DNA from: a virus
Length of the DNA stretch: 44,995 bases
Reading direction: 5' to 3' (one strand)
Virus record (IMG/VR): IMGVR_UViG_3300043425_000825
Span: 1-44,995 of that record
Of this stretch, positions 32,498 through 39,738 are shown piece after piece. Each line of letters begins with the position of its first letter. Within the stretch, counting starts at the first letter, position 1. A program made the position numbers and the translations under genes. A model generated the notes under the pieces. It was not told where the DNA came from and made no database searches. It worked only from the letters and a program-made list of their open reading frames with translations.

Positions 32498-33186
32498 TAT
32501 TTTACAATTAATAAACCTATGATCGCAGCACCTAGTGCTACTTTTTGGAATCTACCAAATTTAAGTTTGCGATCAGCTTTTTTTACTTCTGTTTTCAAAC
32601 CGTCAACTTGTATTTTATAGTTGTCAATTTGACTTGATTTATCTTTATCTATTTGAATATAATTAGCTTCTTTATCTCTTAATTTAACTATAACTTCTTC
32701 ACGATTCTTAAGAGATTGGTCTAAAGTAACTATAACACTATCTTGTGCTACTACTAACTTTTCATTTGTTTCTCCTTCTTGAAGATCAACAACAATTGCT
32801 TTACTTACTTCTAGAGGAAGTTGGGTAGTATCTTTAGAAACTAAAATATATTCATTAGAATACTTAGCTATAAAAAAACTATCTACTTGAGTAGGAGTAT
32901 ATTTTAATGCGTCTTTTGCATCTTTAAGATCTCCTTTTAAATCTAAGACTTTTTCATTTAATTTACCTACTTTAACTACCAAGTATCCATTATCTTGTTC
33001 TAATACACTGATAGCTCCTTCTAAATGAGTATTTTCTATTTGTACAGAATCTATATTATGTTGTAATGAATCAATCTTTTGTTCAAATGGCTTAGTATCA
33101 AATTTAGGTGCTTTATAAATGAATACATACCATACTGCTATTAAAGCTAAAAGGCATATTACTATAATACTAATTGTCTTCTTCAT
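32497..33186 (-). CDS. Membrane-anchored coiled-coil protein, 229 aa (possible spanin-like)
   Basis: A membrane segment at residues 5-27 (ISIIVICLLALIAVWYVFIY) follows two lysines, predicting an N-in anchor with the rest outside. Residues 35-90 and 150-210 have heptad-like coiled coils, with a Thr/Gln-rich middle. A second hydrophobic stretch near the C-terminus (VALGAAIIGLLIV) is bounded by lysines. An N-anchored coiled coil recalls inner-membrane spanins, but the C-terminal hydrophobic segment is atypical, and no partner lipoprotein is visible. It overlaps the 116-aa gene upstream by 17 nt and the terminase start by 1 nt. It might instead be a virion or membrane-remodelling factor. Confidence 0.6.
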   Translation of the reverse strand: MKKTISIIVICLLALIAVWYVFIYKAPKFDTKPFEQKIDSLQHNIDSVQIENTHLEGAISVLEQDNGYLVVKVGKLNEKVLDLKGDLKDAKDALKYTPTQVDSFFIAKYSNEYILVSKDTTQLPLEVSKAIVVDLQEGETNEKLVVAQDSVIVTLDQSLKNREEVIVKLRDKEANYIQIDKDKSSQIDNYKIQVDGLKTEVKKADRKLKFGRFQKVALGAAIIGLLIVK

Positions 33187-33520
33187 CTGGATCTAATTTA
33201 GGGTTTTCTACTTTATCTATTTGAGCTTTAAGAAGCTTAATTCTATCAGGAATATTTCCAACAGCATTCTTATATCCAGCTACATCTTTAAGTTTAAGAT
33301 TACCATCAGGTCCTCTTTCTGTATATTTTGCAAGGATAGTTTTTACTTGTTGTTGAAGATTGGCTAGCTCTTTTTTCTTTTTGTCTATTGATCTAAAATC
33401 CTTTTCAGATTGTTTAAGATCATCTTTTGAAGGTTCTGCCTCCATATCTTCCTCTTCTCTAATTCTAGAAATTATGGTAAGATTGTTTTCGACTAAATAC
33501 TTTTCTAAGTTAAATGACAT
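33170..33520 (-). CDS. Small helical protein with capsid-targeting-like N-terminus, 116 aa
   Basis: The N-terminus MSFNLEKYLVENN has LVE at residues 9-11, resembling the (L/I)-x-E capsid-targeting and cleavage peptide of T4 internal proteins. The remainder is a charged helical domain (KKKELANLQQQVKTILAKYT; IKLLKAQIDKVENP) that could form a coiled coil, with an acidic C-terminus. It lies just upstream of the membrane/coiled-coil gene with a 17-nt overlap, two genes before terminase. A small terminase subunit is a conceivable alternative because of position, but no DNA-binding motif is evident. Confidence 0.6.
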   Translation of the reverse strand: MSFNLEKYLVENNLTIISRIREEEDMEAEPSKDDLKQSEKDFRSIDKKKKELANLQQQVKTILAKYTERGPDGNLKLKDVAGYKNAVGNIPDRIKLLKAQIDKVENPKLDPDEEDN

Positions 33521-33536
33521 GGTCGTACATTTACTT

Positions 33537-33544
33537 ATAAATAT
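33537..33544 (-). promoter_or_regulatory. ATATTTAT junction motif before 116-aa gene
   Basis: The minus strand reads ATAAATATTTATAAG, palindromic, 16 nt before the start of the 116-aa gene and 3 nt after the upstream stop region. It would drive the unit leading into terminase and portal. Confidence 0.4.
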
Positions 33545-33547
33545 TTA

Positions 33548-33793
33548 TCAATCAACAAAATCTTCTTTAGTAGTAGCTTTCCTTAAAGGTCTAGATAATT
33601 CTAACCATCTGTCATAATCGTATTTAACTCCAAACAAATAGTATTCGTCCTGCTTATTATGTCCTTTTCCATAAAGGATGGCTGGTCCTGTAGCACAGTG
33701 AGGTTTTGTAACACCTTTTTCGTCTTCGTAAATGTGAATTGTTGTCCCTTCTATAGTCTTTATTGTTCTATAGATCGTATCTTTTTTTGCCAT
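33548..33793 (-). CDS. Hypothetical protein, 81 aa, MORN-like GPAxxY strand
   Basis: The protein has a β-hairpin-like pattern: IHIYEDEKGV..., then HCATGPAILYGKGHNK and DEYYLFGVKYDYDRWLELSR. The GPAxxYxxG...YYLxGxxY arrangement resembles MORN/YwqK-type repeats seen in small phage proteins. That similarity is by eye, and the role is unknown. It ends with the only TGA stop I noted nearby. It lies 43 nt downstream of the 509-aa gene and 27 nt upstream of the next gene. Confidence 0.6.
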   Translation of the reverse strand: MAKKDTIYRTIKTIEGTTIHIYEDEKGVTKPHCATGPAILYGKGHNKQDEYYLFGVKYDYDRWLELSRPLRKATTKEDFVD

Positions 33794-33836
33794 GTTATTA
33801 ATTTATGGCTAATATACAAAAAATAATTAAGAGATA

Positions 33837-35366
33837 TTAACTAAAGTCTATAGTATCATTTACTGAAATATCATCATCTGTCAGGGTATCTCCAAATAAA
33901 AATTTAGTGAGAGAATAAATTCCATTATCCATAAAATCTTTTACTTTATCAATATAAGATTTAATAGTATCTGTTATTCCTTCTTTAAGTTTAGTTGGAT
34001 CTGATATTAAAGATACCACACTCCAAAATCTATATCTTCCAGTTTTTTCTCCTTTTAATTTTTCAGAAGAAGATTTAAATCTAACAGTCAATTTCATTTG
34101 ATCTGCTATTTTTGAAGCATACGCATCATTTTGAGTAGAGTGCAATTTAGGATTAGATAAATCACTACTTACAGATAGTACATAATCAGCAGACGCAGGA
34201 CTACCTGCCCCAAATTTTTCATATCCAGACATTGCTTCTTTTGCAAATGCAATTTTAAATTCAGGACTTTTAGTAAATAAAGACTCTAACTTTTCAGCCA
34301 TTTCTTTATGCGCTTTATCACCAGCCGCTAATATCTTGTCTTTTCCTGATTTTAAACCCGCTTCTACTCCTCCAGATTTTGTATATCCTACCTCAACAAA
34401 TTTATCAAATGTGTTTAGGACTTCTTTTGCTTCTTTTGTATTTAGTATTCCAGGAACTTTTTTAGCCGCGGCATAAAATGTTGCTAAAGACTCATTTTTA
34501 CCTCCTGACATTAATTGAGAATTTCCTACTTTTACTGATATTTTTTTATTTCCTAATATTACATCAGTTTTTGGAGTTGTATTAACAGCTCCTTGATTTT
34601 TCCAAAAATCGGTTAATGTTGCTTTTTCACCGCTTCTTCCTGTTGCTCTAGCAGATTTACCTGTTTGAAGTTTTAATTCTATTATTACATTCTTTGCTTT
34701 TTCTAGCATTTTTTTATTAGACTTAAGTTTATCTAATTCTTCTGGTAAAATTGCATCAGGTGGTACTTTTAATCCGTTAACTAAATACCAAGCGTATACT
34801 AAAGCCGATTCAAAAAGGGTCGCCTCACCTGTATCTGCTTCTTTTAATATAGCTTCTAATATTCTAGATTCTGTTAATTCTTCTCCTCCGCCTTCTTCTG
34901 TACTAGTTTCCGCTGGAGGTGTTGGTCCTGCTTCTTCTGCAGGTCCTTCTGAATCTCTAGTGCCTTGCTCTGCTCCATCTGGGCCTTTGGTCTTTAAAGG
35001 ATTACCAAACCTAAGAAGTCTTGATATAGCAACCATACATCTTTCTTTCTCACCAATAGACATTAAATAATACTTCTTTCCTTCAACAGTTGCTTCATAG
35101 GCTTTGCCCATAAACTGCAAGAAAAAGAATTGCCCATTATGTAGAACAATTTTAAATGTAGTCGGCTTAGGAGCAACTACATATATACCAGTAATATATT
35201 CTTCAAATGAAGGAGTCATAAGATACTCAAGAGTATTCTTAAGTCCTACATACTTCTTTAATATAAACTGCATAGGATCATCCTCAAACGTTGATTGTTC
35301 AGGTTCCATCCTATCTAATTCTTGTAAGAGTATTGTTTTTAATATGTCTTGGTTACTCACTGGCAT
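33837..35366 (-). CDS. Possible virion-associated PD-(D/E)XK-like protein, 509 aa
   Basis: Residues 1-125 form a first domain with an N-terminal helix ending in LQE (14-16), resembling a capsid-targeting peptide. Residues 126-165 are a Pro/Glu/Gly-rich linker. A second helix with LKE (174-176) precedes a domain with nuclease-like spacing: FESALVYAW (Glu186), PKTDVILGNKKISVK (Asp268 and Lys279), then GNSQLMSGGKNESLATF. This resembles PD-(D/E)XK folds, but I cannot confirm the metal-binding set. The C-terminal 200 residues are mixed and end in an acidic tail. A packaged nuclease or a structural relative without activity are both possible. Confidence 0.55.
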   Translation of the reverse strand: MPVSNQDILKTILLQELDRMEPEQSTFEDDPMQFILKKYVGLKNTLEYLMTPSFEEYITGIYVVAPKPTTFKIVLHNGQFFFLQFMGKAYEATVEGKKYYLMSIGEKERCMVAISRLLRFGNPLKTKGPDGAEQGTRDSEGPAEEAGPTPPAETSTEEGGGEELTESRILEAILKEADTGEATLFESALVYAWYLVNGLKVPPDAILPEELDKLKSNKKMLEKAKNVIIELKLQTGKSARATGRSGEKATLTDFWKNQGAVNTTPKTDVILGNKKISVKVGNSQLMSGGKNESLATFYAAAKKVPGILNTKEAKEVLNTFDKFVEVGYTKSGGVEAGLKSGKDKILAAGDKAHKEMAEKLESLFTKSPEFKIAFAKEAMSGYEKFGAGSPASADYVLSVSSDLSNPKLHSTQNDAYASKIADQMKLTVRFKSSSEKLKGEKTGRYRFWSVVSLISDPTKLKEGITDTIKSYIDKVKDFMDNGIYSLTKFLFGDTLTDDDISVNDTIDFS

Positions 35367-35369
35367 TAT

Positions 35370-36041
35370 TTATTTTGCTTTTTTAAGCTTTATAACACTT
35401 TCCATCATAGATTTAAGAGACGTTTCGTTAATCTTTTTTGGAATAGGTAATACATCAAGATCTTTAGCAAGCTCCTTAGCTTTATCTTGATCTTTTGCAC
35501 TTAACTTATTATAAGAGGTAATAAGTTGAGATTTGGTGATGTTTTCTTTTTTATATAGCTGTAAATTTTTAGAAAAATCTTTAAGACTAATAGACTTGAC
35601 TTCCATCATAGATTGAAGTTTCATATCTAAATCTTCTGCATCGCCTGCAGGTTCTTCAATTGTACCGTTTGGTAATTCATCCATATCATGTTCACTATTA
35701 TGATATTCATGGTAGTTTTTTGAAGCTTGATTAATAAAGTTCTCTGCATTAGTAATGTGATCTTGGATCCAAGCTGGGATGTCTTTTTCATCTTGGCCTA
35801 ACATATTCATTAATTGACTTGCTGAGCTTATAATAGACTTAAGACTATTTTGTGCCATTGATACTTCATGGTCTTCACCTTCTTTTTTTACATCTTTTTT
35901 TGCACGAAGTGCAGCAAAGTCTGCACCAGTAATTTTGTCTTTAGGTTCAGCAGCTTGTGCTATTTTTTCTTGATTTCCAGGAAGATCTTTTTCGTTCAAC
36001 TCTTTCATTAAAAGAGCTTTAAAGAATGAAATACTATTCAT
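35370..36041 (-). CDS. Conserved phage protein, 223 aa, helical
   Basis: The N-terminus is a hydrophobic helix (MNSISFFKALLMKELNEKDL) with LNE at 15-17, like the other candidate capsid-targeted proteins here. The segment SIISSASQLMNMLGQDEKDI followed by PAWIQDHITNAENFINQASK matches a helical element common in T4-like phage structural proteins (pattern LPxWxQxKITxAxxYI). This is a recollection. The C-terminal 75 residues are Lys-rich and helical. It overlaps the small membrane protein gene by 8 nt (ATGAATAG) and precedes the 509-aa gene by 3 nt. Function unknown; probably virion or head-core. Confidence 0.65.
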   Translation of the reverse strand: MNSISFFKALLMKELNEKDLPGNQEKIAQAAEPKDKITGADFAALRAKKDVKKEGEDHEVSMAQNSLKSIISSASQLMNMLGQDEKDIPAWIQDHITNAENFINQASKNYHEYHNSEHDMDELPNGTIEEPAGDAEDLDMKLQSMMEVKSISLKDFSKNLQLYKKENITKSQLITSYNKLSAKDQDKAKELAKDLDVLPIPKKINETSLKSMMESVIKLKKAK

Positions 36042-36204
36042 TTGTATTATTTTGTCTTTGTTTACATTTATTACATTTACAACCTTTATGTATATAAATA
36101 TTATATCTTAATTTTAACCAACTATAAACACCAGCTAATCCTAATGCACCAGAAATCCATGCTAATGCATTTAATATCATAGCAGTCCAACAGGCTGGGC
36201 ACAT
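36034..36204 (-). CDS. Small membrane protein with cysteine motifs, 56 aa
   Basis: An ATG at 36204 overlaps the preceding stop (TAATG), and the 56-codon frame ends in TAG at 36034, overlapping the next start by 8 nt. The protein starts MCPACWTAMILNALAWISGA, has one clear membrane segment (residues 8-30), then a basic tail with GCKCNKCKQRQ. Two cysteine pairs, CPAC before and CKCNKC after the span, could bind metal. Tight coupling on both sides supports expression. Function unknown; a membrane-targeted late protein is one option. An ATATTTAT copy at 36094-36101 lies inside this gene and is probably just coding. Confidence 0.75.
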   Translation of the reverse strand: MCPACWTAMILNALAWISGALGLAGVYSWLKLRYNIYIHKGCKCNKCKQRQNNTNE

Positions 36205-36491
36205 TACTTTTTCTTTTTAGATTTACTTGCTTTTTTCCATAACTTTTTATCTACTTTTCTTGCTCCACCTTTACCTGTTACAAATGAATTAACTCTACCC
36301 ATTGCCCATTGATGCTGTCCAACTCCAGGGCGATGTCCTGTTTTCCAAGCCGCTAAACCTTTAGCATAAACGCTTTTAAGTATAGTTTTAGATATACCAG
36401 TAGACTTGGCTTTATTTGCTAATGCTTTTTCTACTTCAGCATCGTACTCAAGCATGAGTATTTGCTTTAATATATCTAATTTATTTATCAT
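36204..36491 (-). CDS. DUF5824-like small basic protein, 95 aa
   Basis: This 95-aa protein has an amphipathic N-terminal helix (MINKLDILKQILMLEYDAEV), a short helix, then the conserved block GLAAWKTGHRPGVGQHQWAM and RVNSFVTGKGGARKVD. That block is what I associate with the phage-encoded DUF5824 family. The C-terminus is a Lys-rich tail. DUF5824 proteins have no known function. It overlaps the 91-aa gene upstream by 4 nt and the small membrane protein gene by 1 nt. Confidence 0.7.
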   Translation of the reverse strand: MINKLDILKQILMLEYDAEVEKALANKAKSTGISKTILKSVYAKGLAAWKTGHRPGVGQHQWAMGRVNSFVTGKGGARKVDKKLWKKASKSKKKK

Positions 36492-36763
36492 TTCTTTTTC
36501 TTTTTATCTAGTTTGTTTTTAACTATTTCTCTAGTTCTATCCATTTTCCTTGCATAAGCAGGATCGTCTTTACGGTTAAAATTTGCTTGTTGGTTTAATG
36601 AGCCAGTTATTTTACTCATGTTACCTTTTCTTGTTTTAATTAACCAATTAGCTAACTTTTCTGCTGGCAACTCTTTAAACCTACCTTTTGCATCTGGTGC
36701 GTTTGAATGGTGAAACTTTAATCTTTCTTCAACTAATTGTTGTAATAGTTTTTGTAGCTTCAT
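36488..36763 (-). CDS. Conserved phage protein, 91 aa, capsid-targeting-like N-terminus
   Basis: The N-terminus MKLQKLLQQLVEERLK has LVE at 10-12. The body contains HSNAPDAKGRFKELPAEKLA followed by NWLIKTRKGNMSKITGSLNQ and RKDDPAYARKM, a block I recognise from small proteins of many T4-like phages, though not with a function. The tail is Lys-rich. The pattern of a short hydrophobic leader before a compact, basic domain suits a packaged internal protein. Overlaps with both neighbours are 1-4 nt. Confidence 0.7.
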   Translation of the reverse strand: MKLQKLLQQLVEERLKFHHSNAPDAKGRFKELPAEKLANWLIKTRKGNMSKITGSLNQQANFNRKDDPAYARKMDRTREIVKNKLDKKKKK

Positions 36764-37293
36764 TATTTTTCTTTTTTACCAAACCTTTTTTCATACGCAG
36801 AAGTTGCAGCACTTTTCTTAGTTTTATATTTTTTAGTCTTAGCCTTATCTGAATAATCTGCATCCCATTTACCATACGCAGAAGGATCATCAGACTTTAA
36901 TTTCTTTACTCTATCAATTTCTTTCTTCATTGCTGCTGCATCTTTAGTAAGATATGCAGGATTAACTTTACCTTTCTTTTTTGCTTCACTTACTCTAACA
37001 CAATTAGGAACCATTCTGTTCCCTTTCTTTTTTAATCCTTTTTGTCTGTATCCTTTCCAACAAGCTTCTTCTAAAGGATTTAAATCTAATTCTCTTCTTA
37101 TTAAATCAAACTCTTCATATTCCATCCCTAAAAGTTCCTCTTGTACATCTTCTTTAGATCTTAGTTTGTGATAAGGGAATACTACTTTAGATACTAATTC
37201 AGGATTTTGATCATATAAATCTAGAATAGGTTGTATTGTCATTACTCCCATTTCTGAGATAACTTCATTCAATATATCTTTAAGCTTGATCAT
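36763..37293 (-). CDS. Phage protein with CWKGY...VPNCV motif, 176 aa
   Basis: The first ten residues (MIKLKDILNE) form a near-ideal amphipathic leader ending in LNE. A helical region follows (residues 20-90). Then comes EACWKGYRQKGLKKKGNRMV-PNCV, a short element found at the ends of many phage structural and scaffold proteins. The last 70 residues (NPAYLTKDAAAMKKEIDRVK onward) are basic and helical, ending in a YEKRFGKK element. The arrangement suggests modular tagging domains. It overlaps adjacent genes by 1 and 4 nt. No enzymatic function is visible. Confidence 0.7.
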   Translation of the reverse strand: MIKLKDILNEVISEMGVMTIQPILDLYDQNPELVSKVVFPYHKLRSKEDVQEELLGMEYEEFDLIRRELDLNPLEEACWKGYRQKGLKKKGNRMVPNCVRVSEAKKKGKVNPAYLTKDAAAMKKEIDRVKKLKSDDPSAYGKWDADYSDKAKTKKYKTKKSAATSAYEKRFGKKEK

Positions 37294-37607
37294 TTATTTC
37301 TAATTATTAGTTCACCTAATACTTCTAGTCTACCAACCTCTCTTTGAAATTCTGTTTGAGTCATATTCAAAGATATGCTTTTATACGTTTTATCATATTC
37401 TTTTTTAGCTTCTTCTATATTAAACTCACCTTGTTTAGCTTTCTTATAATAAGGAAGCTTAACTATAAAGTGGTTATAAGTAAGCATAGATAGGCCGCCT
37501 TTTTCCTTTGCGTTGTTTGCAATCTTCTCAGCACCCTTCATTCTTGTTTCTGCAAAATCTATGAAAGACTCTTTAATTTCCTTTAAAATATCTAGAAGCT
37601 TTGTCAT
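37290..37607 (-). CDS. Conserved phage protein, 105 aa, LxE leader
   Basis: The leader MTKLLDILKEIKES ends in LKE at 8-10 and is almost the same as that of the P-loop kinase at 41797-42585 (MIKLLDLLKE). The body reads FAETRMKGAEKIANNAKEKG, LTYNHFIVKLPYYKKA and a C-terminal EFQREVGRLEVLGELII. It is compact and helical with a conserved-looking YNHFxVKLPYYKKA core. I do not know its function. Its start is 6 nt from an ATATTTAT motif. Confidence 0.7.
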   Translation of the reverse strand: MTKLLDILKEIKESFIDFAETRMKGAEKIANNAKEKGGLSMLTYNHFIVKLPYYKKAKQGEFNIEEAKKEYDKTYKSISLNMTQTEFQREVGRLEVLGELIIRNK

Positions 37608-37613
37608 ATGAAT

Positions 37614-37621
37614 ATAAATAT
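37614..37621 (-). promoter_or_regulatory. ATATTTAT junction motif before 105-aa gene
   Basis: The minus strand reads AGATATTTATATTCATATG, 6 nt before the start of the 105-aa gene and 1 nt after the upstream stop codon. It also contains TATTTATA, the reverse complement of the T4 late promoter core. Confidence 0.4.
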
Positions 37622-37622
37622 C

Positions 37623-38243
37623 TTAATTTCCACTTTGATTTATATCATAGTAATAGGAGTCTGAGTCTTCGGATACCCACCTATCAGAAACAGATTCTAC
37701 ATTTAATAGTTCCGTATCTACTTTAATCATTTTTGGATCAATAGGAAAGTCTTTTGTTATCCAGTTAGAATCCTTCCAGTATATCCTATTATTAGGCATA
37801 CAAAGTAAATAACCATCATCTGCTACTAAAATATGGCCGCATTTGTAGTCTGATGGTTCATTTGAATAAGTATTATTCTGCCAATCTATGGTCATTAAGT
37901 ATGTAGCCCAGACCGTAGTTTTATCTCTAAGAATAACTTTGCATCTTTTGTCTTTTAGGAAGTCATATTTTATAACTGCGGCATCTGAACCAAAACAATC
38001 CCATAATTGTTTAAAATAGTAAGGTATATCTTTAGTGGGAGGTTTTAAATATATTTCAGACATAGGAACTCTAGATCTAAGCATCCCGTAGTCTGTCATT
38101 ACATGGAAAGTTAGTATCTTAGCATCTACAGATTGAACTCCAAAGGCGTAACAATTATGAAATATATTATCGTCTTTTTTGTCTTTTGTAAAATAAGATT
38201 GTCTAACTAAACACTTAAAAGATTCTATATTATAATTTAGCAT
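37623..38243 (-). CDS. Conserved phage protein, 206 aa
   Basis: The protein has a mixed αβ pattern with blocks NCYAFGVQSVDAKILTFHVM, LWDCFGSDAAVIKYDFLKDK, TTVWATYLMTIDWQ and KCGHILVADDGYLLCMPNNR. I recall this combination from hypothetical proteins of T4-like cyanophages and related viruses, with no known role. There is no leader peptide and no membrane span. Cys residues are scattered, without a zinc-binding pattern. It is the last gene of the unit begun at 39724 and ends just before an ATATTTAT motif. Confidence 0.65.
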   Translation of the reverse strand: MLNYNIESFKCLVRQSYFTKDKKDDNIFHNCYAFGVQSVDAKILTFHVMTDYGMLRSRVPMSEIYLKPPTKDIPYYFKQLWDCFGSDAAVIKYDFLKDKRCKVILRDKTTVWATYLMTIDWQNNTYSNEPSDYKCGHILVADDGYLLCMPNNRIYWKDSNWITKDFPIDPKMIKVDTELLNVESVSDRWVSEDSDSYYYDINQSGN

Positions 38244-38250
38244 AATTCAT

Positions 38251-38715
38251 TTACCACTTCCTACATGACCAATATCTTGCTTTCCATCTTGGTCCAGGAT
38301 TAGTATCACAATGATGTCTTGCTCTAAAACTTTTTCTTCTTTTAGGATTACCTTTTTTTATTTTTACTCCTTTCTGGCCAAAGTTTACTTTAACAACGTT
38401 TCCTTTAGCATTCTTAACATACACCTTAAACTTTTTAACATCACCAGCCATTGGTTTTCCTAATTGCACTTTTCTACCTTTATATTCTGCTTCATGAAGT
38501 ATATTAATATGATCTTTTATATATTGCGCTAAACATTGAGGACAAAATTCTCCTTCATTTAGTTCTTCAAGTCCTGCTTTAATTAATTTATCATAGTATT
38601 TAGGATCTTCTTTAATATGATCTAAAGCTATTTTTAAAGCTATTTTAGGATCATCAGTATGCTCCATTTCAACTTCAATACCTTTTTTTATTTGAGATAA
38701 TAAAGCTTTATCCAT
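38251..38715 (-). CDS. Two-domain phage protein (DUF5661-like + DUF6321-like), 154 aa
   Basis: Residues 8-50 (KKGIEVEMEHTDDPKIALKI...HIKEDPKYYDKL) match the vElEHT...IAldHLkEdPdYY pattern of the DUF5661 type. A CPQC pair sits near residue 58. Residues 78-154 (GRKVQLGKPMAGDVKKFKVY, VNFGQKGVKIKKGNPKRRKS and a CRKW end) match what I recall as DUF6321, with conserved FRARHHC and ARYWSC. Both domains occur widely in phages without known function. The Cys/His-rich end could bind zinc. Start and stop are coupled to the Dps-like gene by 1 nt. Confidence 0.65.
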   Translation of the reverse strand: MDKALLSQIKKGIEVEMEHTDDPKIALKIALDHIKEDPKYYDKLIKAGLEELNEGEFCPQCLAQYIKDHINILHEAEYKGRKVQLGKPMAGDVKKFKVYVKNAKGNVVKVNFGQKGVKIKKGNPKRRKSFRARHHCDTNPGPRWKARYWSCRKW

Positions 38716-39086
38716 TACTGTAAGAATTTAAGTTTATACTTAGTATCTTCTATTAGTTTAACTACAGTATCAACTTCATTTTGAATATAAGAATCTTGAG
38801 GAATATCTTGCCTAATCATTTCTACAAACTTAGAAAGTCCTTCAAAATACATTTTAGGATTATTATCTTCACGAATAGCTTCAGGCATTTTATAACCTGT
38901 TATAATCCCATAACGACCTTGCAATCCTTCTGCAATTCCATCTATTAAAGGTACTATATCTTCATAGTATTCTTGTAAAGCTTTATGAGCCGCAAAAGAG
39001 CCTGGGCCTTGGATTTGTAAATGATAAATGTGAGCCTGATTTCTAGACTGCATTAATGTTCCAAGAAATAAACCTAAAGCCTCCAT
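38715..39086 (-). CDS. Dps/ferritin-like helical protein, 123 aa (DUF5856-like)
   Basis: The protein is a predicted four-helix bundle. SRNQAHIYHLQIQGPGSFAA-HKALQEYY then DIVPLIDGIAEGLQGRYG resembles the Dps fingerprint, in which a His follows the first helix, a second His begins the next helix, and Asp and Glu in IDGIAE complete the iron site. I recall such phage proteins as DUF5856. Dps stores iron and shields DNA. Whether this one binds iron is unknown, since the C-terminal half differs. It is shorter than Dps (about 160 aa). The gene overlaps both neighbours by 1 nt. Confidence 0.65.
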   Translation of the reverse strand: MEALGLFLGTLMQSRNQAHIYHLQIQGPGSFAAHKALQEYYEDIVPLIDGIAEGLQGRYGIITGYKMPEAIREDNNPKMYFEGLSKFVEMIRQDIPQDSYIQNEVDTVVKLIEDTKYKLKFLQ

Positions 39087-39724
39087 TATTTTTCTTTTTT
39101 CTCTTCTTTCTTGTCTTCTACTTTCTCAACATTCTTTTTGCTCTTCTCAATCTTTTCCATCTTACTCATAAGATCATCTATTTGTGTAGCAATCTTGGCA
39201 ATATGTTCTTTGTGTTTAGAAGCATTTTTAGGATCTTCTTTAGCCATATCAACGTGCTCTTTACGCTTTTTTTCAAGATGATCGATAGTCTTTTTTAATT
39301 TGTCTCCAACTTTTCCTTTCTTTTCTTCAAGTTGTAAAGCTTCATCCATACAAGACTTATAAGCTTCAGCAGCAATTGCTTGTGCTTCTTCAGCATTTAC
39401 ATGTACAGAATGCACATCTTCCATACCTATATTTAAAGGTTGAATTCCTTCAAGTGGATTTAATTCTAATACTAAATCTGATTCATTCATATCTGCATTA
39501 GGTTTGCGTACTATATACATAGAGGCTACTCCCATATTTTCTTTCTTAACTTTTTTAGGAAGGCCTTTATGTTTAGTTGCAGCGAAGTCTTTTACATCGC
39601 CTTTTTTCATTGATTTAGCCATTTCTTTTGCTTTTCCTGATGCTTGTGAAGGTTTTATATCTCCTTTTTGAAGGGCATGAACTATACCCATTAATTTTTG
39701 TTGTTGTTTAGATGCTGCTGGCAT
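39086..39724 (-). CDS. DUF3008-like protein with coiled-coil C-terminus, 212 aa
   Basis: Residues 1-57 (MPAASKQQQKLMGIVHALQK, then AKEMAKSMKKGDVKDFAATK and HKGLPKK) match the DUF3008 family, found in phages and bacteria and of unknown function, though its basic helices suggest nucleic-acid contact. A middle part has IVRKPNADMNESDLVLELNP and an acidic strand-rich segment. Residues 130-212 are Lys/Glu-rich coiled coil. The gene begins the unit after the ATATTTAT motif at 39742 and overlaps the Dps-like start by 1 nt. Confidence 0.75.
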   Translation of the reverse strand: MPAASKQQQKLMGIVHALQKGDIKPSQASGKAKEMAKSMKKGDVKDFAATKHKGLPKKVKKENMGVASMYIVRKPNADMNESDLVLELNPLEGIQPLNIGMEDVHSVHVNAEEAQAIAAEAYKSCMDEALQLEEKKGKVGDKLKKTIDHLEKKRKEHVDMAKEDPKNASKHKEHIAKIATQIDDLMSKMEKIEKSKKNVEKVEDKKEEKKEK

Positions 39725-39738
39725 ACTATATAGATTTA

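Noticed and set aside
36094-36101. ATAAATAT copy inside the 56-aa membrane gene, and another at 19362-19369 inside the gp15-like gene
   Set aside because: Both are inside coding sequence away from a start codon, so they are treated as background copies of the motif.
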